NCBI RefSeq assembly: GCF_002240355.1
Contig: NZ_CP016353.1
Span: 5,495,001 to 5,559,000, forward strand
DNA: 64,000 nt
From: Prauserella marina
GTDB lineage: Bacteria; Actinomycetota; Actinomycetes; Mycobacteriales; Pseudonocardiaceae
Reading direction: 5' to 3'
Shown here: one piece after another, positions 1 through 7,430 of the stretch
Layout: each line of letters opens with the position of its first letter
How positions within the stretch are numbered: position 1 is the first letter of the stretch
Program-made: the position numbers and the translations under genes
The notes under the pieces: model-generated
What the model saw: the letters and a program-made list of their open reading frames with translations, nothing else
The model's database searches: none
What the model was told of the DNA's origin: nothing

Positions 1-71
1 CCGGCCACCCGCCTTCCTCCGCGCTTTTCACCGAGCGCTGGTCACCCACTGGCTGAGCATCGGATACGACC

Positions 72-77
72 TAGCAT
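72..77 (+). promoter_or_regulatory. -10 box of a leaderless promoter
   Basis: TAGCAT ends 7 nt before the ATG at 85, and no Shine-Dalgarno precedes that ATG. This geometry puts the transcription start at or next to the start codon, as in leaderless actinobacterial mRNAs. No convincing -35 was seen. Confidence 0.5.
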
Positions 78-84
78 CGACGGC

Positions 85-990
85 ATGAGATTCGGCTTCG
101 CGATTCCCCAGTTCTTCGCCGACGGTGAGTTCGACCCTGACGGATTCGCGCGATCCGTTCGCAGGATCGAGGAACTCGGATTTCACAGCGCGTGGACGCT
201 TGAGCAACCGCTCGGCTCGATGCCCTGCCTCAGCCCGCTGGACACGATGACCTTCGCGGCAGCGCACACCAGCACGCTCCGGCTCGGGTGCGCGGTCTTC
301 GTGACCACCCTGCACAACCCCGTTCACCTCGCCAAGAGCCTGAGCACGGTCGATCAGCTCAGCAAAGGCAGGCTGGACGTCGGCGTCGGAACCGGCGGCA
401 AGGGCCGCATGTTCTCCGCTTTCGGCGTCGACGGCGACCGGTACGCTTCCCGATTCGCCGAGGGCATCGACCTGATGAAAGCGCTCTGGACGGAAGACCG
501 GACCGACTTCGACGGCGAGTTCTGGCAATTGGCCGAAGCGGGGATGGAGCCGAAACCGCTCCAGAAACCCCATCCGCCGCTGTGGTTCGGCGGCGCGAGC
601 CCTTCGGCTCTCCGGCGCGCGGTCCGGATGGGCGACGGCTTCATCGGCGCGGGCTCGACACCGACCGCGACGTTCGCGGAGCAGGTCGGCATCATCAGAG
701 CCGCACCTGGCGGCGAGTCCGGATTTCCCATCGCGAAGCGGGTCTACCTCGCCGTGGACGACCAGCCCGCTCGGGCGAGACAGCGCATGAACGAGCGGCT
801 GGCCGACGTGTACGGCAGGCGCGTGGCCACCATTGAATCCGCCGCGATCACCGGAACCGCCGACGAGTGCGCGGAGGCACTGCGCGACGTCGGCGAAGCC
901 GGAGCCGAGCTCATCATCATCACGCCGCTGTTCGACCATGAATTCCACCTCGAAAAGCTGGTGGCCGACGTACTTCCTTCGCTCACCTGA
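85..990 (+). CDS. LLM-class flavin/F420-dependent oxidoreductase
   Basis: A 301-aa luciferase-like monooxygenase TIM barrel. It opens with the family signature MRFGFAIPQF, has the LSxGRLDVGVGTG loop near residue 115 that binds the flavin or F420 phosphate, and the PPLWFGGASPSALRR strand-loop near residue 170. Members catalyse flavin- or F420H2-dependent oxidation or reduction of small organic molecules in the cytoplasm; the substrate cannot be read from sequence. It is convergent with the phosphoramidate operon, its stop lying only 7 bp from the nucleotidyltransferase stop, so it is a separate transcription unit and a link to that pathway is not shown. It appears to be translated from a leaderless mRNA. 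Confidence 0.85.
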   Translation: MRFGFAIPQFFADGEFDPDGFARSVRRIEELGFHSAWTLEQPLGSMPCLSPLDTMTFAAAHTSTLRLGCAVFVTTLHNPVHLAKSLSTVDQLSKGRLDVGVGTGGKGRMFSAFGVDGDRYASRFAEGIDLMKALWTEDRTDFDGEFWQLAEAGMEPKPLQKPHPPLWFGGASPSALRRAVRMGDGFIGAGSTPTATFAEQVGIIRAAPGGESGFPIAKRVYLAVDDQPARARQRMNERLADVYGRRVATIESAAITGTADECAEALRDVGEAGAELIIITPLFDHEFHLEKLVADVLPSLT

Positions 991-997
991 GCGCGCC

Positions 998-1756
998 TCA
1001 CGCGGGGAACAGCGCGCTGTCCAACTCCGCCAGCACGTGCCTCCCCGCGTCGAGATCGGTGGCGTGATCGAATTCGTGCCATGGACCGGTCACCGCGAAC
1101 CCCGTCACGTCGGGGAAACCGTTGCCGATCAACCAGCCGAGCAGTCCCGTCATGTCCCTGCGAGTGCCTCGCGCGTCGGCGAAGGCGAGCGCATCGACGA
1201 TCGCCGCCCAGCCATCCGGCTCGAAGCGGACCATGCCGAGATACTGGCCCCGCACCTCGGACACCGAAGCCGGTTGTCCTCCGATCTCGGTGATGCGCCC
1301 GTCGTCGCCGATGCGGAATGTCTCGGCGTCGGCGAGCGGGTCGACGAAGCGGTCAGCCCACTGGCCGAGCCAGCAAGGGTCGTAGGCCACGGTGATGGGA
1401 CCGGACTCGCCCGCGATGGCAGCAACGTCGGCCGGCGCGAACACGATGTCGCCGTAGCAGGCGAGAACAGGTCCCTCGGTCAGCCATGGCCACGCGCACG
1501 CCAGTGAGTCCACCATGGACGATCGAGCCCAGGATGCGTTGTGGAAGCGAGGAAGGGGCACGGTGGCGAACTGTTCGGCGTGCCAGCCCGTGACGACGGC
1601 GACCTCGGCGATTCCACCGGCCCGCAAGGCCGCGAGTTGACGGTCCAGCAGGGTGCGCCCTCCGGCCTCCAGCAGGCATTTCGGCCGGTCGCTCGTCAAC
1701 GAGCCCATCCTCGATCCTCGGCCTGCCGCGAGCACGACGGCGCGTGTCCCGGTCAC
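998..1756 (-). CDS. MobA-like nucleotidyltransferase, probable CTP:phosphoglutamine cytidylyltransferase (Cj1416-like)
   Basis: A 252-aa NTP-transferase-domain protein. The N-terminal AVVLAAGRGSRMG is the nucleotide-binding loop, followed by the RPKCLLEAGG sugar-phosphate cytidylyl/uridylyltransferase motif. The GTG start at 1756 overlaps the TGA of the upstream amidotransferase as GTGA, so translation is coupled; the in-frame extension to 1840 lies inside that gene and was discarded. Alone it could be any nucleotidyltransferase. As last gene of the kinase/CysC-like/amidotransferase cassette it is best read as the homologue of Campylobacter Cj1416, which makes CDP-L-glutamine from L-glutamine phosphate and CTP. 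The specific activity is inferred from context. Confidence 0.75.
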   Translation of the reverse strand: MTGTRAVVLAAGRGSRMGSLTSDRPKCLLEAGGRTLLDRQLAALRAGGIAEVAVVTGWHAEQFATVPLPRFHNASWARSSMVDSLACAWPWLTEGPVLACYGDIVFAPADVAAIAGESGPITVAYDPCWLGQWADRFVDPLADAETFRIGDDGRITEIGGQPASVSEVRGQYLGMVRFEPDGWAAIVDALAFADARGTRRDMTGLLGWLIGNGFPDVTGFAVTGPWHEFDHATDLDAGRHVLAELDSALFPA

Positions 1757-2364
1757 GGCGTGGCCGCCGTGACCCGAAAGGCACTGTTGAACAGCGCGAT
1801 GTCCTCGGCGACAACGGGTTCGGCGCGTTCCGGGTGCCACATGATTCCGGTCAGCGCCAGCGTCTCGTGCGCGACGGCCTCGACGACCTCACCACACCGT
1901 GCCGTGACGCGGAATCCCTCCGGCACGCCGAGCGCGGCCCACCGGTGGAAACTGTTCACCGCGCGCGGGCCGAACTCGCCGGTGAGCGCGTGCGTGCTGC
2001 CCACATGACCGGGGACGGCAACCAGCTCGGAACCGAAGGCGCGCAACAACAACTGCATGCCTCGGCACACTCCGACGACGGGTAGCGCTTGCTCGATCGC
2101 GTAACGCAGTACGTGACGTTCCATTCCATCCCGCTCGGCCGTCGCGCCGCCGAACTCGGCGCGGTCGTCGCCGCCGGTGAACAACACGCCCGCACAACCG
2201 GTCGACGCCAGCGTCTGCTCGGCGAGCCGCTCTTCGAGCGGGAGCGCGATGGCGACGAGACCGCACGCGGCGAGAAACGGCGCCCAGCGCCGGTCGAGCG
2301 CGAGCCGCTGCTCGCCGTGCCGCGGATCGACGAGCACTCGCTGGGTGACGCCGATGGGAACCAT
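1753..2364 (-). CDS. Class I glutamine amidotransferase-like hydrolase, probable gamma-glutamyl-CDP-amidate hydrolase (Cj1417-like)
   Basis: A 203-aa class I GATase (gamma-Glu-GABA hydrolase family). The triad is complete: Cys100 in VVGVCRGMQLL, then His177 and Glu179 in GIMWHPERAEP; the GGDD loop is near residue 65. ATG 2364 lies 4 bp after the upstream kinase stop, so longer readings into that gene are unnecessary. There is no synthase domain, so it acts as a stand-alone hydrolase of a gamma-glutamyl amide. In Campylobacter the equivalent Cj1417 removes glutamate from CDP-glutamine and leaves cytidine diphosphoramidate. That role is inferred here from the four-gene context. Its stop is coupled to the nucleotidyltransferase start. 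Confidence 0.78.
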   Translation of the reverse strand: MVPIGVTQRVLVDPRHGEQRLALDRRWAPFLAACGLVAIALPLEERLAEQTLASTGCAGVLFTGGDDRAEFGGATAERDGMERHVLRYAIEQALPVVGVCRGMQLLLRAFGSELVAVPGHVGSTHALTGEFGPRAVNSFHRWAALGVPEGFRVTARCGEVVEAVAHETLALTGIMWHPERAEPVVAEDIALFNSAFRVTAATP

Positions 2365-2368
2365 GCCG

Positions 2369-2887
2369 TTACCACATACCTTTCCCCGCACCGGCCTCGA
2401 AGATCCGTGCTCCCGCCTCGCGCGCGGTGAGCGGGGCGACGTTGCGGATCCGCAGGTCGGGAGCGAGCGGAAACTCGGCCGCGAAACCTCCGGTTCCGAC
2501 GATGTCCGTGCCATCGCGGTAGATGCCCTTGGGGTCACGCCTGCGCAGTTCCCCGACCGGCACGTCGAGGAACACCTCAAGGTAGCCGGGAAGGTGTTCG
2601 CGATTCCAGTCGTGGATGTCGTGGTGCAGCGAGATGGTCGCGCAGACGACGACGTGCCCTTGGCCGGACAGCAGCAGGCACATGCGCGCGTAGGTCGCCG
2701 CGAGTGCGCGTCTGCTGCTCAGGTCGTATCCGGACCGGACGCCGAGTGTCTCCCTCAGCTCGTCGCCGTCGAGCAACACCGGCCGCGTACCCCGCTCGTG
2801 CAGTCGCCCTACCAGCGAACCGGCCACTTCGGACTTTCCGGCGCCGGAAAGTCCGGTGATCCATGCGACGGAACCGGATCGGGCCAT
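2369..2887 (-). CDS. CysC-like (APS-kinase fold) kinase, probable CDP-amidate 3'-kinase (Cj1415-like)
   Basis: A 172-aa P-loop kinase of the adenylyl-sulfate kinase family, with Walker A GLSGAGKS, the LLDGDELRETLG substrate loop and the RRRDPKGIYRDG lid motif typical of CysC. Start ATG 2887 is 4 bp past the TGA of the upstream gene; a GTG at 2911 would overlap it. No sulfate-assimilation genes are nearby, which argues against APS kinase. In the Campylobacter O-methyl phosphoramidate route the CysC homologue Cj1415 phosphorylates the 3'-OH of cytidine diphosphoramidate. The same four-enzyme set occurs here, so that activity is the preferred call, though bona fide APS kinase cannot be excluded from this gene alone. 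Confidence 0.75.
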   Translation of the reverse strand: MARSGSVAWITGLSGAGKSEVAGSLVGRLHERGTRPVLLDGDELRETLGVRSGYDLSSRRALAATYARMCLLLSGQGHVVVCATISLHHDIHDWNREHLPGYLEVFLDVPVGELRRRDPKGIYRDGTDIVGTGGFAAEFPLAPDLRIRNVAPLTAREAGARIFEAGAGKGMW

Positions 2888-2891
2888 GCCC

Positions 2892-5249
2892 TCAGCCCTG
2901 CCGGGGAACACTCAGCGCGGCCGGTCGCACGATCCGGCTCGCGGCGTCCACTTCGAGAGCGTCCTCGCGCAGCCAGCGGCGAAACGCTTCGTGCCCGACC
3001 CCGATGGCCGCGGGAATTCCGAGTTCACGCGCCCTGATCGCCATGTGGGAGTTCACACCGCCGTAGGCGGTGATCAGGCCCGCGATGCCACGGGTGAAGA
3101 TCCAGTCGTAGCCGGGATCGGCCGCCATGATCATCGCGATCGCCGCTTCGGGATCGTCGCCGCCCGCGACGTCCGCCGTTCTCGCCACCGACCGCGACCG
3201 CGTCACGAAATTGGCCTCTCCCCGCATGGAGACGAAGCTGGTCAACTGTGCGGGGTCGAGCACGACGGCCGGAGCGCACAACGATTCGGTGATCTCGTAC
3301 CCGCGCCTGCCCCGCTCGACGGCGCCGGCGACGGTCGCCTCGTCGGCGCCGCGTTCCCCCTTGAGGCCGGTCAGCAGGTCGATGTCCACATAGGACATGT
3401 CGTCGGCCGTGAGCCCCCATTGGTTTCCCGCTCTCCTGATCTCGACCAGTATCTCGCTGACGAACCTTGAGAACTGGAGCTTGCTGTACTCGCGGGCCGC
3501 GATGCTCTCCACGACGAACCCCAGCAGTGCTCGCGGATCCTCGGGGAGCAGGTGCGTACGCAGCAATCGTTCGATCGCGCCGAGCTGCCTCGCGCTGGGC
3601 CGGAACGGTGCGGGCTTGTGCGCGGGCGGCGCTTGCATCGACCAGTCGAAGTACTGCTCGGGGCTCTCGTCGTACCGGGGGGAGCGGATGTCGTAGGTGC
3701 CCGGCCGCAGATGTCCGTACCTGGCAAGGAACTCGGACCGTGGAAGGGTGCCGAATTCGTCCTGCATCGCCGAGATCGGCGTTTGCGCGCTGCCGAGCAG
3801 GCGGTCCGCGTCGTCGGGCGTGAGCAGGCCGACGTCGACGAGGCTGCGCACGATGGAGGTCGCGGTGAAAGCCGCTCGCGCGAGCCCCGAGAACGGAAGC
3901 GTGCCGTGCAGTCGGCAGATCCTGACGAGCTCGGTCAATCTCGCCAGCGAGAAGGTGTCCGGCCGGTCGAGTGATCGCGAGGCGAGCAGCCGAGCCTCCC
4001 GCAGATCGCGCCGGTAGGGCCCCGACGAACTCATGATGCCGATGGTCAGCTCGCGCAGTTCCTTGACGAGGCAACGGCTGTCCTCCGCGGAGAGGACACC
4101 GGTCGCGGCAAGGCGTTCGGCCTGCTGCTCGGTCGCGAAGTGGTAGGACGAGAGGGCGATCGCGAACTCGATCTTGTCGTGCAGATGCGGGTTCTCGGCC
4201 AGTTCGGCGACGTAGTGCGCGACGAGGCCGCGCGCCGCGTTCTCGTTCAGCGGCGCGGGAACAAGCGAGGAGAAACTGGCCCTCGTGTCGATGTAGGGCA
4301 AACCACACAGATCGACAAGCAGCGGAACACCTCTGAGATCCCGGTATCCGTACCGGTACCTCGATCGCGCCCACACCCGGTCGGTGATGAGACCCCGGTA
4401 CAGCGAGAGGGCGAGCGGGCGGGGCCGGATTCCGATCATCTCGGCTGGGTTCCAGTCGGGCATGACCCCGAGCACGGTGCGCTCGCCAAGCGCGAACGGC
4501 GTTTCTTTCGTGGTGTCGTTTATTATTCGCTCGCATTCGGCGAGCGCCCTGTCGTGCGCGAATCGCGAAATTCTCGGTCGCACATTCACGAGCGGTCGAA
4601 CCTGAAATAGCACGACGATCCGGTTCCTCGTGATACCGAATTCGAACTCGAACGGAACCCCCTCGGTGAGTTCGGTCAGTTCGTCGACGAGCGCAGGAAG
4701 GCCGGTGAGCACGGGAGAGGGGATCCGCGGGCGGCCGGCTTCGAGGTAGTACCAGGTGCGGACCTCCGAGCGGCCCGAGGTCACCTCATCGGTCTCGGCT
4801 CCCGCCGTCCACTCCACGACCCGGTAAGGGGCGCCGCTGCCGGGCTCGCACGACGAGACGACCCCGCTCGCCACCGCGTTCTCCAGTTGCGGTTGCACCA
4901 GGATCTGGTGGTCCGACCGATCCTCGTCGAAGGAGGCGATGACGTCACGGACGGCCCCGGCGAGCGCGTCTCTCCCCCTGACGTCGCGTTCGGAGAGGTA
5001 GCGACCCGCGTTGGACGACTCCGTGCTGTCCTCGCCCTGCCCGCTGCTGCGCACGACGAGAGTGGAGGCCGACCACGTCTGGGAACACACCAGATTGAGG
5101 CAGCCATCGGGATCCTCTCGCCACTGCCGGACGGTGAAGTACTCCATCGGCAGCACAACGGCCGACCGGATCGATCGGGAAAGCTGCTGTAATGTCTCGG
5201 CCTTCGTGCCGAAATGAAACGGCCTAGCCGCGTCAACAAATGCGCACAT
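2892..5249 (-). CDS. PEP-synthase/PPDK-like dikinase, probable L-glutamine kinase (Cj1418-like)
   Basis: A 785-aa protein with two recognisable ends. The N-terminal PPDK_N ATP-grasp has the VRSSGQGEDSTESSNAGRY motif (residues ~65-85), LVQPQLENAVASGVV, and the VLFQVRPLVN end of the fold (~residue 220). The C-terminal phosphohistidine swivel domain has YGGVNSHMAIRARELG with catalytic His at about 735. The middle ~400 residues resemble no pyruvate-binding barrel. Architecture and length match L-glutamine kinase Cj1418 (catalytic His near 737), which phosphorylates the glutamine amide nitrogen with ATP. Rifampicin phosphotransferase shares the domain order and is the main alternative; the adjacent cytidylyltransferase, amidohydrolase and CysC-like genes favour glutamine kinase. 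Confidence 0.78.
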   Translation of the reverse strand: MCAFVDAARPFHFGTKAETLQQLSRSIRSAVVLPMEYFTVRQWREDPDGCLNLVCSQTWSASTLVVRSSGQGEDSTESSNAGRYLSERDVRGRDALAGAVRDVIASFDEDRSDHQILVQPQLENAVASGVVSSCEPGSGAPYRVVEWTAGAETDEVTSGRSEVRTWYYLEAGRPRIPSPVLTGLPALVDELTELTEGVPFEFEFGITRNRIVVLFQVRPLVNVRPRISRFAHDRALAECERIINDTTKETPFALGERTVLGVMPDWNPAEMIGIRPRPLALSLYRGLITDRVWARSRYRYGYRDLRGVPLLVDLCGLPYIDTRASFSSLVPAPLNENAARGLVAHYVAELAENPHLHDKIEFAIALSSYHFATEQQAERLAATGVLSAEDSRCLVKELRELTIGIMSSSGPYRRDLREARLLASRSLDRPDTFSLARLTELVRICRLHGTLPFSGLARAAFTATSIVRSLVDVGLLTPDDADRLLGSAQTPISAMQDEFGTLPRSEFLARYGHLRPGTYDIRSPRYDESPEQYFDWSMQAPPAHKPAPFRPSARQLGAIERLLRTHLLPEDPRALLGFVVESIAAREYSKLQFSRFVSEILVEIRRAGNQWGLTADDMSYVDIDLLTGLKGERGADEATVAGAVERGRRGYEITESLCAPAVVLDPAQLTSFVSMRGEANFVTRSRSVARTADVAGGDDPEAAIAMIMAADPGYDWIFTRGIAGLITAYGGVNSHMAIRARELGIPAAIGVGHEAFRRWLREDALEVDAASRIVRPAALSVPRQG

Positions 5250-5301
5250 CAGTCGTTTCCCCGCCGGTATTCAGCTATACGATGAAATGGACAACCGGTT
5301 C

Positions 5302-5315
5302 CGGATGTCCATCCG
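5302..5315. promoter_or_regulatory. Palindrome in the only gap of the phosphoramidate operon (possible operator or internal promoter)
   Basis: The 77-bp spacer between the metallophosphoesterase stop (5327) and the kinase start (5249) is visibly AT-richer than its surroundings. It contains an inverted repeat with arms CGGATG/CATCCG around TC. TATATT and GTATAGC stretches flank it on the minus strand and could act as -10 elements, so the four-gene cassette may have its own promoter. This is pattern-based only. Confidence 0.3.
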
Positions 5316-5326
5316 ATGAATATAGG

Positions 5327-6187
5327 CTAGCGATCGCCTTCGTGAGCCGGGGTCGATATCTGCCAGCGACCGGACTCCCAATGAAAAACGGTGTCGGGCG
5401 AATCGAACACGGGGGCCTTTTTCACTTGCGCGTCCCCGATTCGCGCGCAGGTGCGGCGCACCAGGACGCTCCCCCGCGCGGCCTCGACGGTCACGACGGC
5501 GACGTCGTGCGGCGGTTCGACCAGCGCTGCCATGTTGAGTTGCAGCACGTTGCCCGCGACGGCGTACGCCCGGACGTGCAGGTGCCCGGTCAGCGCGATC
5601 ACCGGACCCTCGCAGGCACGCAACCTCGCCTCGACCTCCGCCCTGTTGCGCAGATCTCCGGCGTGGTTCCAGCCCGCCTTCTCGATGTCGGCCGCCATGC
5701 TCAGTACCGGAAAGTGCGTCATCCACAGCAACGGGCCTGCCACGAGCGGCGGGGCCACGGTGTCCAGGTAGCCGTCCTCCCCGAGGCTCAACGCGCCGGA
5801 TGCCAGCGTCACGGGACCGAGCCGCTCGCCTCCCGTTCGCGGTTCGCGTGGCCATTCGCCGGGAAAGGCGGTCAGCGCGTCGCCGAGCGGATCGCTTCCG
5901 ATGCTCGGCAGGTCGTGGTTGCCCCGCACGACATAACTCGGTAATCCGGTGTCGCGAATCCGGTCGAACAGATAGCGAAAATCATCGTCCACAGCGGACT
6001 GAGTGAGGTCACCGAGCAGCAGCAGCGTTTCGGCTCGCGGAGCGAGGTAGGTGAGCGCCTCGGCCAGTAGTTCCCTTGAACGGCCGAGCAGGATGGTGTT
6101 GTTGAAGCGGGCGTCGGGCGTGCCCCGCTCGGCGAGATGGCAGTCGGTGAGCACACCGAGACGCAGTGTCGAGGCATCCCGGCTCAC
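5327..6187 (-). CDS. Calcineurin-like metallophosphoesterase
   Basis: A 286-aa metallophosphoesterase with the complete ordered metal-site signature: TDCH (D-x-H) near residue 17, LLLGDLTQ, VVRGNHDLP, the MTHFP His, and the TGHLHVRAY GHxH. It hydrolyses phosphate mono- or diesters with a dinuclear metal centre. GTG 6187 overlaps the TGA of the HAD gene (GTGA); a longer ORF reading into that gene is antisense-free but redundant. It is second or third in the putative phosphoramidate operon. One testable role is clearing the 3',5'-phosphorylated cytidine nucleotide left after phosphoramidate transfer, by analogy with PAP phosphatases in sulfotransfer; that is speculation. Confidence 0.8.
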   Translation of the reverse strand: MSRDASTLRLGVLTDCHLAERGTPDARFNNTILLGRSRELLAEALTYLAPRAETLLLLGDLTQSAVDDDFRYLFDRIRDTGLPSYVVRGNHDLPSIGSDPLGDALTAFPGEWPREPRTGGERLGPVTLASGALSLGEDGYLDTVAPPLVAGPLLWMTHFPVLSMAADIEKAGWNHAGDLRNRAEVEARLRACEGPVIALTGHLHVRAYAVAGNVLQLNMAALVEPPHDVAVVTVEAARGSVLVRRTCARIGDAQVKKAPVFDSPDTVFHWESGRWQISTPAHEGDR

Positions 6188-6909
6188 GCCGGTTCCCCTT
6201 CCAGCGCGGCACCCAGTACGTGCGCGCCTACGGCGGAGTCGGAAAGCGACGTGACGTAAAGGACCGGTCTTCCCTTTTCGGGCCAGCGCAACGGGGCCCG
6301 CCCTGGCCAGTCGTCGCCGGTGACGACGATGAGCGACATACCGGCCGCCCTCGCTGCCTCGGCACCGGCAGGCGAGTCCTCGAAGGCGACGGAGAAAGCC
6401 GGATCCGCGCCGAGAGCCGCACACGCGGCGAGGTAGACATCGGGAGCGGGCTTGGCCTCTGCGACGGAATCGGCGCTCACCACACTTTCGAACGAAGCGG
6501 ACAATCCAGCCGAATCCAGCATGCGGTTCAGTACGTCGGCGGGCGCGTTGGACGCGACACCGGCGGGCACTCTGCCTTGTAGCAGGGAAAGCACGTCGAG
6601 TACACCGGGAAGCACCGTCGGCGGGGCGGTATCCACCGCCGTGCGCAACCCCGCGTGCAGCGCGGCGCGTACGTCGCTCATCTCGATGTCGGGGCCCGAA
6701 TCCGGTGCCCATGCGGCGATCTTGGCCGCACCCGTGGCGACGGAAGCTCCGAGCAGCGCGGTGTCCTGTTCGGCGGACAACCGGTAGCCGAGCAACGCCG
6801 CCGCGGAGGTGAACGCCGAACGCCACGCCGCCGAGGAGTCGAGCAGTAACCCATCGCAGTCGAAAATCGCGGCCTGACAACGCCCAGCCACAACGCGTCC
6901 CTCGATCAC
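6184..6909 (-). CDS. HAD-superfamily phosphatase / beta-phosphoglucomutase-like hydrolase
   Basis: A 241-aa subfamily IA HAD hydrolase. Motif I is FDCDGLLLDS (~residues 16-25, nucleophilic Asp), motif II the Ser of VASNAP, motif III the Lys of AKPAPDVYLAA, and motif IV AFEDSPAGAEAA. The four-helix cap between motifs I and II fits phosphoglucomutase/phosphoglycolate-type enzymes acting on small phosphorylated metabolites. GTG 6909 was used; GTG at 6891 is an alternative. It is coupled to the metallophosphoesterase and lies 30 bp after the small hypothetical gene, so these probably form the 5' part of the same operon as the phosphoramidate cassette. Substrate unknown. Confidence 0.8.
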   Translation of the reverse strand: MIEGRVVAGRCQAAIFDCDGLLLDSSAAWRSAFTSAAALLGYRLSAEQDTALLGASVATGAAKIAAWAPDSGPDIEMSDVRAALHAGLRTAVDTAPPTVLPGVLDVLSLLQGRVPAGVASNAPADVLNRMLDSAGLSASFESVVSADSVAEAKPAPDVYLAACAALGADPAFSVAFEDSPAGAEAARAAGMSLIVVTGDDWPGRAPLRWPEKGRPVLYVTSLSDSAVGAHVLGAALEGEPA

Positions 6910-6939
6910 CGGCTCAGTGTCGCAGCCGCACGGCGGTGA

Positions 6940-7218
6940 TCACCATTCCTCTTCGTTGTCCGATGGCGCGACGATGTCGTCAATGTCGTCGCTGTCGCCG
7001 GATTCGCTCATGCCGAAACCGTCGGCGTGCCCGTTGCTCGCCGAAGCCTGGTGGTCGGCGTGTTCGTCGACGAGTTCACCGGTCTCGATGAGCGAGGCCG
7101 CGAACCGGTGTTGCGCGGCGACCGTCAGCTCACCCGCTTTCAGCGCGGCGATGAGTCCCGGCAGTTCCTCCCGCAGAGTCGTCAACGCGTCGAGAACCCT
7201 TTTCGTCTCATCAGCCAT
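6940..7218 (-). CDS. Small acidic protein of unknown function
   Basis: A 92-aa protein (ATG 7218, with a GAAAGGA Shine-Dalgarno 11 nt upstream; an ATG/GTG 24 nt further up is possible). Residues 5-50 are predicted helical (KRVLDALTTLREELPGLIAAL), followed by a very acidic tail rich in Asp, Glu and Ser ending NEEEW. No family recognised. It is the first gene before the HAD/metallophosphoesterase/phosphoramidate operon on the same strand, so it may be co-transcribed, but nothing in the sequence ties it to that pathway. Confidence 0.6.
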   Translation of the reverse strand: MADETKRVLDALTTLREELPGLIAALKAGELTVAAQHRFAASLIETGELVDEHADHQASASNGHADGFGMSESGDSDDIDDIVAPSDNEEEW

Positions 7219-7388
7219 CCAGGCACCCGTCCTTTCTCGCATCGGCCGATTGGGTCAACTAACCAGACGGGTCGCGGAGCGGGCTATGACGTGATTACGC
7301 CCTTCACCCGTTCACCACGGCCGGAATCGCGAACGAAGGGCACGTAACAATCACAGGCACAGAAACGCTTCGCGGTCCCGCCGGTGCC

Positions 7389-7394
7389 TAGACT
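7389..7394 (+). promoter_or_regulatory. -10 box upstream of the LIV transporter operon
   Basis: TAGACT lies 36 nt before the preferred livH start and fits the actinobacterial TAnnnT -10. No clear -35 was seen, so this is a candidate only. Confidence 0.35.
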
Positions 7395-7430
7395 GATCGC
7401 CCGACGATCGAACACCCGCGCGAGGTGAAT

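Noticed and set aside
2369-2887. True APS kinase for sulfate assimilation
   Set aside because: No sulfate adenylyltransferase or PAPS genes nearby, and the other three genes match the phosphoramidate route; kept only as an alternative.
2892-5249. Phosphoenolpyruvate synthase or pyruvate phosphate dikinase
   Set aside because: The C-terminal pyruvate/PEP-binding TIM barrel is absent; the phosphohistidine domain is at the very C-terminus.
6880-6940. Long ORF fusing HAD region and metallophosphoesterase
   Set aside because: The part over the HAD gene is an alternate frame; the phosphoesterase starts at GTG 6187 with a coupled stop/start.
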